A stretch of DNA of 64,000 nt from Flavobacterium beibuense F44-8 (GCF_000769915.1 NZ_JRLV01000011.1:59923-123922), one strand, 5' to 3'. Shown: positions 37,478 through 49,185, numbered from the stretch's first letter. A program made the numbers and translations. The notes: generated from the sequence alone by a model not told the origin.

Positions 37478-38596
37478 TTAAACAGATGTGTAAGCTCTAT
37501 CCCAGTCTTTCCAAACAGGCTCATAACCTACTGATTTTATTATGGATGCAATTTGTGCCGGAGTACGTTCGTCACTGGTTTCAAACTGCTCTAACGACTG
37601 CTGGTCTACCACATACCCTCCCGGATTAGTTTTAGAACCCGCACTCATACTCGTAGCACCAAGTGCAATTATATTATCCCTAAACTTTTCATTCTCTCTT
37701 GTAGAGACTGATATTTCAAGGTCTTCGTTCCAAAGCCTGTAAGCACAAATTAGCTGAACCATATCCCTGTCGTCCATAATGAAATTAGGTTCGATAATAC
37801 CCTCGGCAGGACGCAGTCTTGGGAAAGAGACCGAATACTTGCTTTGCCAGTATTTTTTTTGAAGATAATCCAAATGCAGTGCGGTAAAAAAACTGTCTAT
37901 ACGCCAGTCTTCCAGTCCCAGTAATACACCAAGTCCTATTTTATGGATACCTGCCGTACCAACCCTGTCGGGCGTTTCCAGCCTGAAATCAAAGTTGGAT
38001 TTCTTTCCTTTTGGATGGTATTGTTTATATACCTCCTTATGGTAGGTTTCCTGATATACCAGTACCGTATGTACTCCACTTTCATGCAGCGCTTTATACT
38101 CCTCTGTACTCAATGGCTGTACCTCAACCGAGATATTGGCAAACTCATTTTTAAGTAGTTTTACAGCGTTTAAAAAATAGTTTATGTTTACGGTATAATT
38201 AGCCTCTCCCGTTACCAGTAACACATGCTCAAACCCCTGCTTTTTCAGGGCTTCAGCTTCAATAAGTATTTCTTTGTCGGTAAGGGTTTTTCTTTTTAGC
38301 CTGTTGTCAAAACTAAACCCACAGTAAGTACATATATTCTGACATTCGTTACTCAGGTACATAGGGGCATACATCTGTATAGTTTTCCCAAAACGCTTTT
38401 GGGTTGACAGCCTGCTTAACTGTGCCATTTGCTCCAGATACGGAGTGGCTGCAGGAGAAATCATAACCAGAAAATCGTTAATATCCTTTCTTGGTTTTGC
38501 CAATACCCTCTCCACGTCTCTTGCCTTAACCTGATTTAGCCTACTGCTTATAGTATTCCAGTCGTAGTTTTCAAAAACTTCCTTAAATGTTGTCAT
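37478..38596 (-). CDS. thiH: 2-iminoacetate synthase (radical SAM, ThiH)
   Basis: The 372-residue radical SAM enzyme cleaves tyrosine to dehydroglycine for the thiazole ring. The CxxxCxxC cluster motif is ECQNICTYC, followed by GFSFDNRLKRKTLTDKEI. VYQETYHKEVYKQYHPKGKK is typical of ThiH. It uses the anaerobic-type tyrosine route; no glycine oxidase ThiO is in the operon. Confidence 0.96.
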   Translation of the reverse strand: MTTFKEVFENYDWNTISSRLNQVKARDVERVLAKPRKDINDFLVMISPAATPYLEQMAQLSRLSTQKRFGKTIQMYAPMYLSNECQNICTYCGFSFDNRLKRKTLTDKEILIEAEALKKQGFEHVLLVTGEANYTVNINYFLNAVKLLKNEFANISVEVQPLSTEEYKALHESGVHTVLVYQETYHKEVYKQYHPKGKKSNFDFRLETPDRVGTAGIHKIGLGVLLGLEDWRIDSFFTALHLDYLQKKYWQSKYSVSFPRLRPAEGIIEPNFIMDDRDMVQLICAYRLWNEDLEISVSTRENEKFRDNIIALGATSMSAGSKTNPGGYVVDQQSLEQFETSDERTPAQIASIIKSVGYEPVWKDWDRAYTSV

Positions 38597-38604
38597 CAGT
38601 ACTA

Positions 38605-39375
38605 TTATTCGTATAAAAATGAAGTAAGCGGACTCGATGCCTGCGCATTTTGTAAAGTACCTGCCAGTTGGGCTTCATATGCCTTTCTTCCGGCAATTAC
38701 AGCCTCCTTAAAAGCCTCAGCCATCAGTTTTGGGTTTCCTGCTACAGCTATAGCTGTATTTACCAAAACGGCATCGGCACCGATTTCCATTGCCTGTGCA
38801 GCATGTGACGGCGCACCTATACCGGCATCTACAACAACAGGTACATTACTTTGTTCCAGTATTATTTCAAGAAAATCGAGTGTTTTCAAACCTTTATTAG
38901 TACCAATAGGTGCTCCTAATGGCATTACTGCCGATGTCCCTGCATCTTCAAGACGCTTACACAAAACCGGATCGGCATGAATGTAAGGTAGTATCACAAA
39001 CCCCAGTTTGGCCAGTTCTTCGGTAGCTTTTAGGGTTTCAATAGGATCAGGTAATAAATATTTGGGATCCGGATGTATTTCCAGTTTCAGCCAGTTGGTT
39101 TCGAGTGCTTCCCTTGCCAGTTGAGCAGCAAATATGGCTTCCTTAGCATTTCTGGCACCCGATGTATTAGGCAGTAAATTAATACTGTCATGGTTTAGGC
39201 AGGATAGTAAAGCATCTGTATCGGTTTCCCTATCAATACGTTTTAACGCAACAGTTACCAGTTCACTGCCTGATGCCAGTACAGCTTCTTCCATCTGAAC
39301 ATTGGAACCGAATTTTCCTGTTCCTAAAAACAGTCTTGACGTAAAGGTTTTATCTGCTATGGTTAGTGGCTGCAT
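38605..39375 (-). CDS. thiG: Thiazole synthase
   Basis: The 256-residue TIM-barrel protein combines DXP, ThiS-thiocarboxylate and dehydroglycine. Signature segments are [20 protein letters not shown] (Schiff-base Lys), [14 protein letters not shown] and [23 protein letters not shown] in adjoining parts. It overlaps thiE by 13 bases. Confidence 0.96.
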   Translation of the reverse strand: MQPLTIADKTFTSRLFLGTGKFGSNVQMEEAVLASGSELVTVALKRIDRETDTDALLSCLNHDSINLLPNTSGARNAKEAIFAAQLAREALETNWLKLEIHPDPKYLLPDPIETLKATEELAKLGFVILPYIHADPVLCKRLEDAGTSAVMPLGAPIGTNKGLKTLDFLEIILEQSNVPVVVDAGIGAPSHAAQAMEIGADAVLVNTAIAVAGNPKLMAEAFKEAVIAGRKAYEAQLAGTLQNAQASSPLTSFLYE

Positions 39376-39995
39376 AGTGTATATAGTTGATTTAATAGTT
39401 GTTTTTTATTTTCATGTTGGGTAATATACCCTGATAGGGCTACCCCATAAATTCCGGTATTGAGTATGGGCTGAATATCTTCCTGCTGTATTCCGCCAAT
39501 GGCAAAAACCGGAATGTTTATTTCCATTTCCTGTAGTTGGGTCATAATAGTACTATAGCCTGACAGCCCCAGTACCGGACTCAGTTTCTCCTTAGTTTGG
39601 GTAAAACGAAACGGCCCCAGTCCTACATAATTGCACTGTTCTCTATGTCTTTGTAAAACATCTTCCAGCGTATTAGCCGTACCACCTATTATCTTATCTC
39701 TTCCAACAATTTTTCTTGCCTGTTCTATTGGCGTATCGGTTAAGCCCAAATGCACTCCGTCAGCACCTGTTGCTTCTACAAGTTCAGGATAGTCATTTAT
39801 AATAAAAGTGCAGTTGTAGTTTTCGATAAGTTTTTTGGTGGCAATAGCAAGCTTACGCATTTCAGCCTCTGTACCCTTTTTATAACGTAACTGTAACCAG
39901 GTACAGCCCGCATCAAGAACCTGCTGTATATTATTAAGCTGTTCGGTTATCGAATTCCCCTGAGATATATACTGAATTTTATCGTACATAATCAT
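39363..39995 (-). CDS. thiE: Thiamine-phosphate synthase
   Basis: The 210-residue TIM barrel couples HMP pyrophosphate with thiazole phosphate. It has [23 protein letters not shown] and [12 protein letters not shown], all expected of catalytically competent ThiE. Its start overlaps the preceding TenI-like gene by 17 bases. Confidence 0.94.
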   Translation of the reverse strand: MIMYDKIQYISQGNSITEQLNNIQQVLDAGCTWLQLRYKKGTEAEMRKLAIATKKLIENYNCTFIINDYPELVEATGADGVHLGLTDTPIEQARKIVGRDKIIGGTANTLEDVLQRHREQCNYVGLGPFRFTQTKEKLSPVLGLSGYSTIMTQLQEMEINIPVFAIGGIQQEDIQPILNTGIYGVALSGYITQHENKKQLLNQLYTLCSH

Positions 39996-40584
39996 TACTT
40001 ATTTTTAAACATTTTCTAAACTCCTCCATTGGGTTTTCTGCCTGCCAAAAACCTCCCAGCAAAGCAAAATCATCAAACCCTATAGTAAGCAGGGAAGCAC
40101 AGTTGTTAGCTGTAATTCCCCCCAATGCTACCAGTTTTGTATCAAAAGAAGTACGTTGATTTAACTCTTCTCCCAAATCATTTTTAGACTTATGTCCCGG
40201 CTTGGATATACTGTTATACACCGGACTGAAAAAGGCATAATCAAATCGCAATGGTAATTGATTAAAATCAGGCATGTTATGTACCGATGCCGAATATATC
40301 ATTTCGGCATCGGTTTTTAATTCTTTCAAAATATTTTCAAAACTTTCCCTGTTCCTTTCTGTGAAATGCAGCCTGTTTATATTGTAATCTGACGCTATTT
40401 CATAGTTATGGTGCAACACCAGTTTGGAATGGTATTTACTGTCTACACTTTCAATAAGCCTTCTTAATTTAGAAGTATATATTTCGGGCTTCCTGAGGTG
40501 CAAAAGCGGTAATCCCTCTTCAAACAGGTTATTAATGGTTTCGGCCTCATTGGCTATACTATGTGTAGGTGTGATTATAATCAT
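39979..40584 (-). CDS. TenI/ThiE-like protein (second thiamine-phosphate-synthase paralogue)
   Basis: From the ATG at 40584 the protein is 201 residues (MIIITPTHSIANEAET); a longer frame reaching 40626 would overlap thiC and is disfavoured. It has the ThiE/TenI barrel with LLHLRKPEIYTSKL, FFSPVYNSISKPGH and LVALGGIT, but lacks the GADGVHLG stretch of true ThiE. TenI proteins act as thiazole tautomerases, which would suit its position beside thiG and thiE. Bacteroidota often encode both paralogues together. Confidence 0.85.
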   Translation of the reverse strand: MIIITPTHSIANEAETINNLFEEGLPLLHLRKPEIYTSKLRRLIESVDSKYHSKLVLHHNYEIASDYNINRLHFTERNRESFENILKELKTDAEMIYSASVHNMPDFNQLPLRFDYAFFSPVYNSISKPGHKSKNDLGEELNQRTSFDTKLVALGGITANNCASLLTIGFDDFALLGGFWQAENPMEEFRKCLKISNDYVR

Positions 40585-40588
40585 GGTT

Positions 40589-42647
<2,059 letters not shown>

Positions 42648-42655
42648 TCGCTCAC

Positions 42656-42680
42656 AGTATATTAGGTTAAATAATATACT
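42656..42680 (-). promoter_or_regulatory. Hairpin between TPP riboswitch and thiS start
   Basis: AGTATATTA and TAATATACT (42656-42664 and 42672-42680) form a perfect 9-bp stem with a 7-base loop, ending 9 bases before the thiS ATG. It is not followed by a T-run, so I infer a translational or mRNA-structure role, perhaps the expression platform of the riboswitch. A weaker 5-bp hairpin with T5 (about 42696-42714, minus) is the alternative platform. Confidence 0.45.
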
Positions 42681-42727
42681 TTAGGAATGGCTGCAAAAAG
42701 TGCATAACGGCACTATTAAGAAGTCAT

Positions 42728-42811
42728 CTTACTTTTCCCTACGCCAGTATGAACTGTATCAGGTTCAGAGGGTAAAATCTCAGCCTGCAAAAGTGCAGAC
42801 ACCCCTAAAGT
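42728..42811 (-). promoter_or_regulatory. TPP riboswitch (THI element)
   Basis: On the minus strand the core motifs appear in order: GGGGTG, CTGAGA, ACCCTCTGAACCTGAT, and the closing GGCGTAGGGA. These are the conserved P2/P3 and P4/P5 thiamine-pyrophosphate binding elements. It lies about 80 bases upstream of thiS and should repress the thi operon when thiamine pyrophosphate is abundant. Confidence 0.95.
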
Positions 42812-42864
42812 AGATTACAAATCTATAGTTTTTTTATTAAAACCTACGGTTACCTCTGTTAAAA

Positions 42865-42900
42865 AAATAAAGCCTCCCTAAACAGGAGGCTTTATTTTTA
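42865..42900. terminator. Terminator of the metal-efflux operon
   Basis: A 14-bp stem (core AAGCCTCC with GGAGGCTT) with loop CTAAACA flanked by A- and T-runs. It lies just beyond the stop of the adaptor gene at 42919 (minus strand) and upstream of the riboswitch; it could function on both strands. Confidence 0.9.
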
Positions 42901-42918
42901 TGAAGTAGGTTTTATTTT

Positions 42919-44238
42919 TTAATGAGCATGACCACCGCCACCATCACTCTTAATAAGATGGCTTTGAATATAATAAGCACCTTTAAGTACTATTTTGGCA
43001 TGGTCGTCTATTTTTTGAAGTACGGTAACCTGAGTATACCCTAATTGAGAGGTACCGGTTTTCACCTCTATACGCTGAAAATGGTACATTTCTCCCTCTT
43101 CATCATGGTCATGACCAGCATCATGAGAATGCCCTTCCGCAGCATCATGGTTATGCGTATTCTCATCATCATGATGGTGTCCGTCATCATGTGAGTGACC
43201 TTCTTTTTCATCATGATGATGTTCCTCTTCCAAAACAAAAATGTACTCTCTGCCGTCTGCTTTTATAATAGCATCATTAGGTAAAGCCTGTACCGTTATT
43301 TCTCCAACATCTATAAGTGCATTTACATACATACCTGCTATTAGTTTCTCTCCCTTATTCACAATATCGGCATGAACTGCAACCGACTTAGTATCATTTT
43401 CAAATGATTTGCCTATGTTGAATACCTTACCTGTAATCTCTGTATTACTCTGATTGGTAAGTACAAAGCGAACGTTTTGTCCCGGTTTAATTTTATACAG
43501 GTCTTTTTCATAAACCAAAAGATCCACATGCAGTTTTGAATTATCTACAATGGTAAGCAGTGGTTTACCAACCTCAGCATTAGCACCAAGTGTGATATTG
43601 ATTTCAGTAACATGCCCTGAGATTGGCGCCGTAATTGCCATAATGGAATTTACAGAGCTTTTACTCAGGTTAAGCATGCTAAGCTGCTTATCAAGCGAAT
43701 TGAATTTTGCTTTTTCGATTTCGTAATCCGACTTGGTACGCTGAAATACCTTTTTGGAGTTTACATTCTCTTCGCTTAATATTTTTTGTCTTTCGTATTC
43801 CAGTTCAAGGAACTGCAGATTGTTTTTTGCCGTAAGGTAAGCCTCCTGCAAACGGGCAAACTCCGGACTCTCCAACACCGCCAGTACCTGACCTTTTTTA
43901 ACCTCCTCGCCTTCTATTACCTTGATTGCTGTAACAATCCCCGTCATATGTACCGATACATCAGCCTGATTTTGTGGCGGAAGCTTTGTATATCCATTAG
44001 CATTTATTACTTCACTAAGGTTTTTCATGGAATAGGTTCCTAACTCTATATCGGCAGCCTTAAACTGAGCCTCGTTAAGTTCTACCTCCTTAACTCCTGC
44101 TGCTTCCTCTTCATGGTTGTGTGCCTCTTCTGTCTGAACATCGTTACTGTGCTCATCATTTGTTTTCTTACCACAGCCTGTAAACAAAAAAGCGGCAGTA
44201 AGAGTATAAAGGGCTATATTAAATTGTATCTTTTTCAT
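42919..44238 (-). CDS. Heavy-metal RND efflux adaptor (CzcB/CusB-like lipoprotein) with His-rich insert
   Basis: The 439-residue periplasmic adaptor has a lipoprotein signal (LFTGC lipobox), a lipoyl-type hairpin (HMTGIVTAIKVIEGEEVKKG region) and membrane-proximal beta domains. Residues about 340-390 form a segment dominated by His, Asp and Glu (repeats such as HHHDEKEG and HSHDDGHHHD), and a shorter His/Glu-rich stretch follows the lipobox. These are probable metal-binding tails. It is the second structural gene after the fused pump. The metal, perhaps Zn, Co, Cd or Cu, is not determined. Confidence 0.9.
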   Translation of the reverse strand: MKKIQFNIALYTLTAAFLFTGCGKKTNDEHSNDVQTEEAHNHEEEAAGVKEVELNEAQFKAADIELGTYSMKNLSEVINANGYTKLPPQNQADVSVHMTGIVTAIKVIEGEEVKKGQVLAVLESPEFARLQEAYLTAKNNLQFLELEYERQKILSEENVNSKKVFQRTKSDYEIEKAKFNSLDKQLSMLNLSKSSVNSIMAITAPISGHVTEINITLGANAEVGKPLLTIVDNSKLHVDLLVYEKDLYKIKPGQNVRFVLTNQSNTEITGKVFNIGKSFENDTKSVAVHADIVNKGEKLIAGMYVNALIDVGEITVQALPNDAIIKADGREYIFVLEEEHHHDEKEGHSHDDGHHHDDENTHNHDAAEGHSHDAGHDHDEEGEMYHFQRIEVKTGTSQLGYTQVTVLQKIDDHAKIVLKGAYYIQSHLIKSDGGGGHAH

Positions 44239-44244
44239 CTTATG

Positions 44245-47200
44245 TTACTGATTTAATAGGTATTGCAGGTTAATCACTGCATTGTTGTGGTTGTTAATAG
44301 CGTTAATGTAGTTTATCCTGATGTTAAGAGCCGTTTCCAGTCCCTGTACATATTCTACATAAGAAATATCTCCGTTAAGGTACGCCTTAGACGAATTGTT
44401 AGAAATCACCTCTGCATTAGGCAACGCCGTAGTAATATAATAATTTACAAGCGACTGGAATGTTTCCAACTGATCCATTTGCTGGGTATACTGGCTGCTT
44501 ATTTGTTCCTGCAGGTAATCGGCCTGTATTTGTTGCATTTCGGCATTGGTTTTTGCCGCTTTTATCTTAGAGATATTATTACCTGCAAAAATAGGAATAC
44601 CTACACCTACAGAGAATCCTTGAAACCTTAAAGCTCCGTCATAATTAACCTCTGTACCGTTTACATCCTGCACTCCTCTCATAGACTGGATAAAATAACC
44701 CGCTGTAAAATCAGGCCATAATACCGAACTCTCCACTCGTTTATTAGCCTTGGCTATTTCTACCTGTTGTAATGCCAGTTTGATATTAGCATTATCCTTT
44801 ATACGTGCCGAATCGGTCACCTTAAAGGCAGGCAAAGCAGTGAATGTAGTATCAGCTATCATAAAATCTTCTTTAAGGTTAAGCAATACCTTTAGCTTTG
44901 ATTTCTCTACTTTAAACATCGCCTCATATTGCAGTATCTGTTGTTCCAGTTCCTGTTGTTTGGCGAGTGCCGTAGTACTTTCCAGCGAACCGGTTTCACC
45001 TACCCTGAATTTTAAATCAGATGCCTTCACAAAACGCTGCATGTATTTGTTATGTTCCTGCAATACCTTGTTCAGTTCGTTATAATACAACAGGGCATTC
45101 CACGACTGGCGTATATTATATATTACCTGCTGTTTTGTTACACCAAGCCTCATTTCTCCGGCTGTGGCATTTTCGTTTAGCAGTTTACGCTTTGCACCAT
45201 ACTGAAACGGACTAAACGTTTGGGATATGCTAAAATACTTATCTTTTTCATTAGTATTTACCTGCCCAAAGGTACCTGTAACCTGTGTTTTAGGTAAGTC
45301 GTAAGCCGTACCTCTTAACTGTACCTGCATTTCACTATCCAGCACTGAAGCCTGTATTCCCTTATTGCTCTCCAGTCCTATTGCTATAGCCTTATTCAGG
45401 TCCATTGGCTGGGTTTGTGCATTAACTCCCGTAATGGAAAGCAGTAGTACCAAAACCGTTATAGCTGTATCTTTATGCTTTGATGAAAAACCTTTTTCAA
45501 AGTAATAATACAATATTGGCAGTACGATAAGGGTAAGTAAAGTAGCGGTTATAAGTCCGCCAATAACTACCGTTGCCAGTGGTTTTTGTACCTCGGCACC
45601 AGCTCCTGTACTCAAAGCCATAGGAAGGAATCCCATTGAAGCTACCGAAGCCGTAAGTATTACAGGGCGTAACCTAACTTTAGTACCTTCTTTAATTCGT
45701 TCATAAATATCATCCATACCCTGTTCTTTTAACTGATTAAAGTAAGCTATCAATACAATTCCGTTTAGTACCGCAACACCAAATAAGGCTATAAAACCAA
45801 CACCTGCCGATATACTGAACGGCATACCGCGAAGCCAAAGGGCAAATACACCTCCAATAGCCGAAAGCGGTATGGCTGTAAATATTAATACCGACTGTTT
45901 AACCGATCTGAATGTGAAATACAGCAGAATAAATATTAATCCCAATGCTATTGGTACGGCTACCATAAGGCGTTTGTTAGCCTCTACGAGGTTTTCAAAC
46001 TGTCCGCCATAAGTGATATAATAACCTGCCGGAAGTTTTAGGTTAGCATCCAGTTTTTCCTGAATTCGGTTAACAACAGATTCCACATCGGCACCACGAA
46101 CATTAAAACCAACCACAATACGTCTCCTTCCGTCTTCACGGCTTATCTGCATTGGCCCTTCCTCATATTTAATTTCGGCTACCTGACCTAAAGGTATCTG
46201 GTTACCCGATGGTAGCGGAATATAAAGTGATTTGATATTGTCTATATCCTGCCTGCTCTCTTCAGAAAGGCGAACCACAAGATCAAAACGTTTCTCTCCC
46301 TCATATACCCTGCCTGCGGCTTCTCCGGCAAATCCCATACGGATAGCCCTGTTTAGATCTCCAATGTTTAACCCATATAGTGCTAGCCTGTCCTTATTGT
46401 ATCTTACGGTTATTTGAGGCAGCCCTGCAACTCTTTCAGCTCTGGCATCGGTTACACCTTCAACACCCTGTATAAGTTGCATTATATCTTCTCCTTTGCT
46501 TACAAGCATGTCGATATCCTCACCAAATATCTTGATGGCAACATCGCTTCTAACCCCTGTCATCAGTTCGTTCATACGCATTTGAACCGGTTGGGAAAAC
46601 TCGGTTATAGCTCCAGGTATATTTTCAAGAACCTCTTCCATTTTTTCCATCAGTTCCTCTTTTGTATCTGCCGATGTCCATTCGTCCCTGTCTTTAAGTA
46701 TGATCATCATATCTCCTGCTTCAATAGGCATTGGATCGGTAGGGATTTCGGCACTACCAATTTTGGTGACAATCATTTTAATTTCAGGAAAATTAGCTTT
46801 AAGGAGTTTCTCAGCTTTAGTGGTCGCCTCCACTTCCTGCGAAAGTGAACTACCCGAAGCTATTATAAGATGAGTAGCTATATCGCCTTCATCCAGCGTA
46901 GGGATAAACTCCCCTCCAAGAGAATTGAAAATAAACAGTGTAACTGCAAACAGGGCAACTGCTGCACCTATTATAATTCCTTTTATTTTCAATGCCTTAT
47001 CTAAAATCGGGCGGTAAAAACCGTATATGGCATTTATAATTTTATCACTAAAGTTAGGAGTGTGCCCCGTTACTTTTTTAAGCACCAGCGAACTCATCAT
47101 AGGCACATAGGTTAACGACAGTAAAAATGCCCCTAATATGGCAAAGGATACTGTTTGTGCCATTGGCCCGAACATTTTACCCTCGGTACCTACAAGGGCA

Positions 47201-48585
47201 AGTATAGGTAGGTATACAATAAGTATTATGATTTCTCCAAAAGCAGCACTGCTTCTTATTTTTGAAGACGCCTCATACACCTCAACATTCATCTCATCTG
47301 TAGTAAGTACGCCTTTTTTCCTGGCTTCGAGCCTGTGAACAATGGCCTCTACGATAATTACGGCTCCGTCTACAATAATACCGAAGTCAATAGCCCCCAA
47401 GCTCATCAGGTTGCCACTCACCCCGAAAATGCGCATCATGGTTATGGCAAAAAGTAATGACAATGGTATTACCGAAGCTACTACAAGCCCTGCGCGCCAG
47501 TTACCTAAAAGTAAAACCAGTACAAAAATTACGATTAATGCCCCCTCTATAAGGTTAGTACGTACGGTACCTATGGCATTATCTACCAGTTTTGCCCTGT
47601 CTAAAAACGCTTCGATAGCTACACCTTCAGGAAGTGATTTTTTAATCTGCTCCATCTTTTCCTTCACACGTGCAACTACTTCTCCACTGTTTTCGCCTTT
47701 AAGCATCATTACCATACCGCTTACCTCTTCGCCGGCACCATCTTTAGTAACAGCACCATAGCGAATACCGCTTCCTATTTTAACTTCGGCAACATCACGC
47801 ACGAGTATGGGAATACCGTTTTTGTTCTTTATAACTATTTTTTTTATGTCTTCTATACCGCTAACCATACCTATACCCCTAATAAAATAGGCATAAGGTT
47901 TTTTATCAATATAGGCACCACCCGTATTTTCGTTATTGGATTCCAATGCGGCAAAAATTTCCGAAAGGGTAACATCCATACTCTTTAGCCTGTCAGGCTC
48001 CACAGCAATTTCATACTGCTTTAAAAAGCCTCCCAGTGTATTTACTTCGGCTACCCCAGGCGTACCTGTTAACTGTGGTTTAATAATCCAGTCCTGTATG
48101 GTACGAAGCTCGGTAGCATCATATTTATCTTCGTATCCTTTTTCTGGAAATACCACATATTGGTAAATTTCTCCCAGTCCCGTACTAATAGGAGCCATAC
48201 TTGGAGTACCAAGGCTTTTAGGGATAACGTCCTCTGCTTCCCTTATCCTTTCGGATATCTGGGCACGTGCCCAGTATAAATCCACATCTTCCTCAAATAC
48301 AACAGTTACAACACTCAACCCAAAACGGCTTATGGAACGTAACTCTACTATATTAGGAATAGACTTTACCGAAAGTTCTATAGGATAGGTTATAAACTGC
48401 TCTACGTCCTGCGTGGCAAGTGAGGGCGACGTGGTTATTATTTGTACCTGATTATTAGTAATATCAGGCAGAGCATCGATAGAGAGGTTTTTAAGTGAAA
48501 AAACACCTACCACTATTAATGCTAATGTAAAAAGACCAACAATAAACTTATTGTTGATGCTAAAATGAATAATCTTATCTAACAT
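44245..48585 (-). CDS. CzcA/CusA heavy-metal RND pump fused to a TolC-like outer-membrane factor
   Basis: The 1446-residue protein contains a full RND pump (about 1-1040) and a C-terminal outer-membrane-factor domain (about 1060-1446). The pump has the TM4 proton-relay segment DFGIIVDGAVIIVEA, close to the HME1 consensus that transports Zn/Co/Cd. The junction (about 1035-1058) includes VLVLLLSITGVNAQ, which looks like a retained signal peptide of a formerly separate CzcC/TolC gene. This fusion is seen in other Bacteroidota. The adaptor gene follows after 6 bases. Confidence 0.92.
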   Translation of the reverse strand: MLDKIIHFSINNKFIVGLFTLALIVVGVFSLKNLSIDALPDITNNQVQIITTSPSLATQDVEQFITYPIELSVKSIPNIVELRSISRFGLSVVTVVFEEDVDLYWARAQISERIREAEDVIPKSLGTPSMAPISTGLGEIYQYVVFPEKGYEDKYDATELRTIQDWIIKPQLTGTPGVAEVNTLGGFLKQYEIAVEPDRLKSMDVTLSEIFAALESNNENTGGAYIDKKPYAYFIRGIGMVSGIEDIKKIVIKNKNGIPILVRDVAEVKIGSGIRYGAVTKDGAGEEVSGMVMMLKGENSGEVVARVKEKMEQIKKSLPEGVAIEAFLDRAKLVDNAIGTVRTNLIEGALIVIFVLVLLLGNWRAGLVVASVIPLSLLFAITMMRIFGVSGNLMSLGAIDFGIIVDGAVIIVEAIVHRLEARKKGVLTTDEMNVEVYEASSKIRSSAAFGEIIILIVYLPILALVGTEGKMFGPMAQTVSFAILGAFLLSLTYVPMMSSLVLKKVTGHTPNFSDKIINAIYGFYRPILDKALKIKGIIIGAAVALFAVTLFIFNSLGGEFIPTLDEGDIATHLIIASGSSLSQEVEATTKAEKLLKANFPEIKMIVTKIGSAEIPTDPMPIEAGDMMIILKDRDEWTSADTKEELMEKMEEVLENIPGAITEFSQPVQMRMNELMTGVRSDVAIKIFGEDIDMLVSKGEDIMQLIQGVEGVTDARAERVAGLPQITVRYNKDRLALYGLNIGDLNRAIRMGFAGEAAGRVYEGEKRFDLVVRLSEESRQDIDNIKSLYIPLPSGNQIPLGQVAEIKYEEGPMQISREDGRRRIVVGFNVRGADVESVVNRIQEKLDANLKLPAGYYITYGGQFENLVEANKRLMVAVPIALGLIFILLYFTFRSVKQSVLIFTAIPLSAIGGVFALWLRGMPFSISAGVGFIALFGVAVLNGIVLIAYFNQLKEQGMDDIYERIKEGTKVRLRPVILTASVASMGFLPMALSTGAGAEVQKPLATVVIGGLITATLLTLIVLPILYYYFEKGFSSKHKDTAITVLVLLLSITGVNAQTQPMDLNKAIAIGLESNKGIQASVLDSEMQVQLRGTAYDLPKTQVTGTFGQVNTNEKDKYFSISQTFSPFQYGAKRKLLNENATAGEMRLGVTKQQVIYNIRQSWNALLYYNELNKVLQEHNKYMQRFVKASDLKFRVGETGSLESTTALAKQQELEQQILQYEAMFKVEKSKLKVLLNLKEDFMIADTTFTALPAFKVTDSARIKDNANIKLALQQVEIAKANKRVESSVLWPDFTAGYFIQSMRGVQDVNGTEVNYDGALRFQGFSVGVGIPIFAGNNISKIKAAKTNAEMQQIQADYLQEQISSQYTQQMDQLETFQSLVNYYITTALPNAEVISNNSSKAYLNGDISYVEYVQGLETALNIRINYINAINNHNNAVINLQYLLNQ

Positions 48586-48676
48586 CGATTTACTTTATTA
48601 CTATAATGATTATAAAACAGCCTTAAAGGTTGGGATAAGGCCATGCTGTTATAGCCGGTTCATCACCGGCACATCA

Positions 48677-49003
48677 TTATACTAATTGGGGCGGCTGCCA
48701 GATGGAGCCAAAAAAATCGTGTTTAAGTGACTGATAAAAATTAGAAATAAGCCTATTTCCCTGTTTTGGGATAAAAAGAGAAAATTCTGCAATCTGATGT
48801 ATAATTACAGCTGCAACACAGCTCCCGCATACACAAAAAGGAGTACAAACTTCTATGCCTATATGGTAATCGTCTGTAGCCTGAATAACCTCTGTAGCCT
48901 GTTTACTGTATAAGCTTGCATGCTCGTCACTACACGGTATGAACATCAGTATAAGAAGATATACTGACAGAACCCTCGTTAATATGTGTCTCATGCGCTG
49001 CAT
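48677..49003 (-). CDS. DUF6660-like small Cys-rich membrane/exported protein
   Basis: The 108-residue protein (start at 49003 or at the ATG three codons later) has an N-terminal hydrophobic segment ending in IPCSDE. A Cys-rich middle (VCTPFCVCGSCVAA) and a C-terminal SIWQPPQ motif follow. This composition matches the small DUF6660-type proteins often encoded first in Bacteroidota heavy-metal RND operons. The paired Cys residues suggest metal binding or a metal-sensing role. The assignment rests on remembered family features and context. Confidence 0.72.
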   Translation of the reverse strand: MQRMRHILTRVLSVYLLILMFIPCSDEHASLYSKQATEVIQATDDYHIGIEVCTPFCVCGSCVAAVIIHQIAEFSLFIPKQGNRLISNFYQSLKHDFFGSIWQPPQLV

Positions 49004-49045
49004 AGGGGTAAAAGTAAGAAATAATTTTTTTTGACTGAATTAATT

Positions 49046-49057
49046 ATTCTTAAGAAT
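49046..49057. promoter_or_regulatory. Palindrome upstream of the metal-efflux operon
   Basis: ATTCTTAAGAAT is a perfect 12-bp palindrome 43 bases before the first gene of the efflux operon, embedded in AATTAATT-rich flanks. It could be an operator for a metal-responsive repressor, but in such AT-rich sequence a chance palindrome is possible. Confidence 0.3.
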
Positions 49058-49135
49058 CAATTAATTAAAAAAATCTAAAAAGTCTCTATAACCTCTTTTT
49101 GTAACTGGATGGTTGTATCGATATACATATAATAA

Positions 49136-49166
49136 AAAAGCCTGTAATAATATTACAGACTTAAAA
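49136..49166 (-). terminator. Terminator after the formylglycine-generating-enzyme-like gene
   Basis: On the minus strand an 11-bp stem with one T-G pair and loop ATT is followed by T6. It begins 20 bases after the stop codon at 49186. Confidence 0.85.
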
Positions 49167-49185
49167 GTAAGTATATTTCTTTAAT

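Noticed and set aside
46414..46848. Long open frame on the plus strand within the RND pump
   Set aside because: It is antisense to conserved pump motifs, has no independent promoter or family similarity, and is explained by codon composition of the opposite strand.
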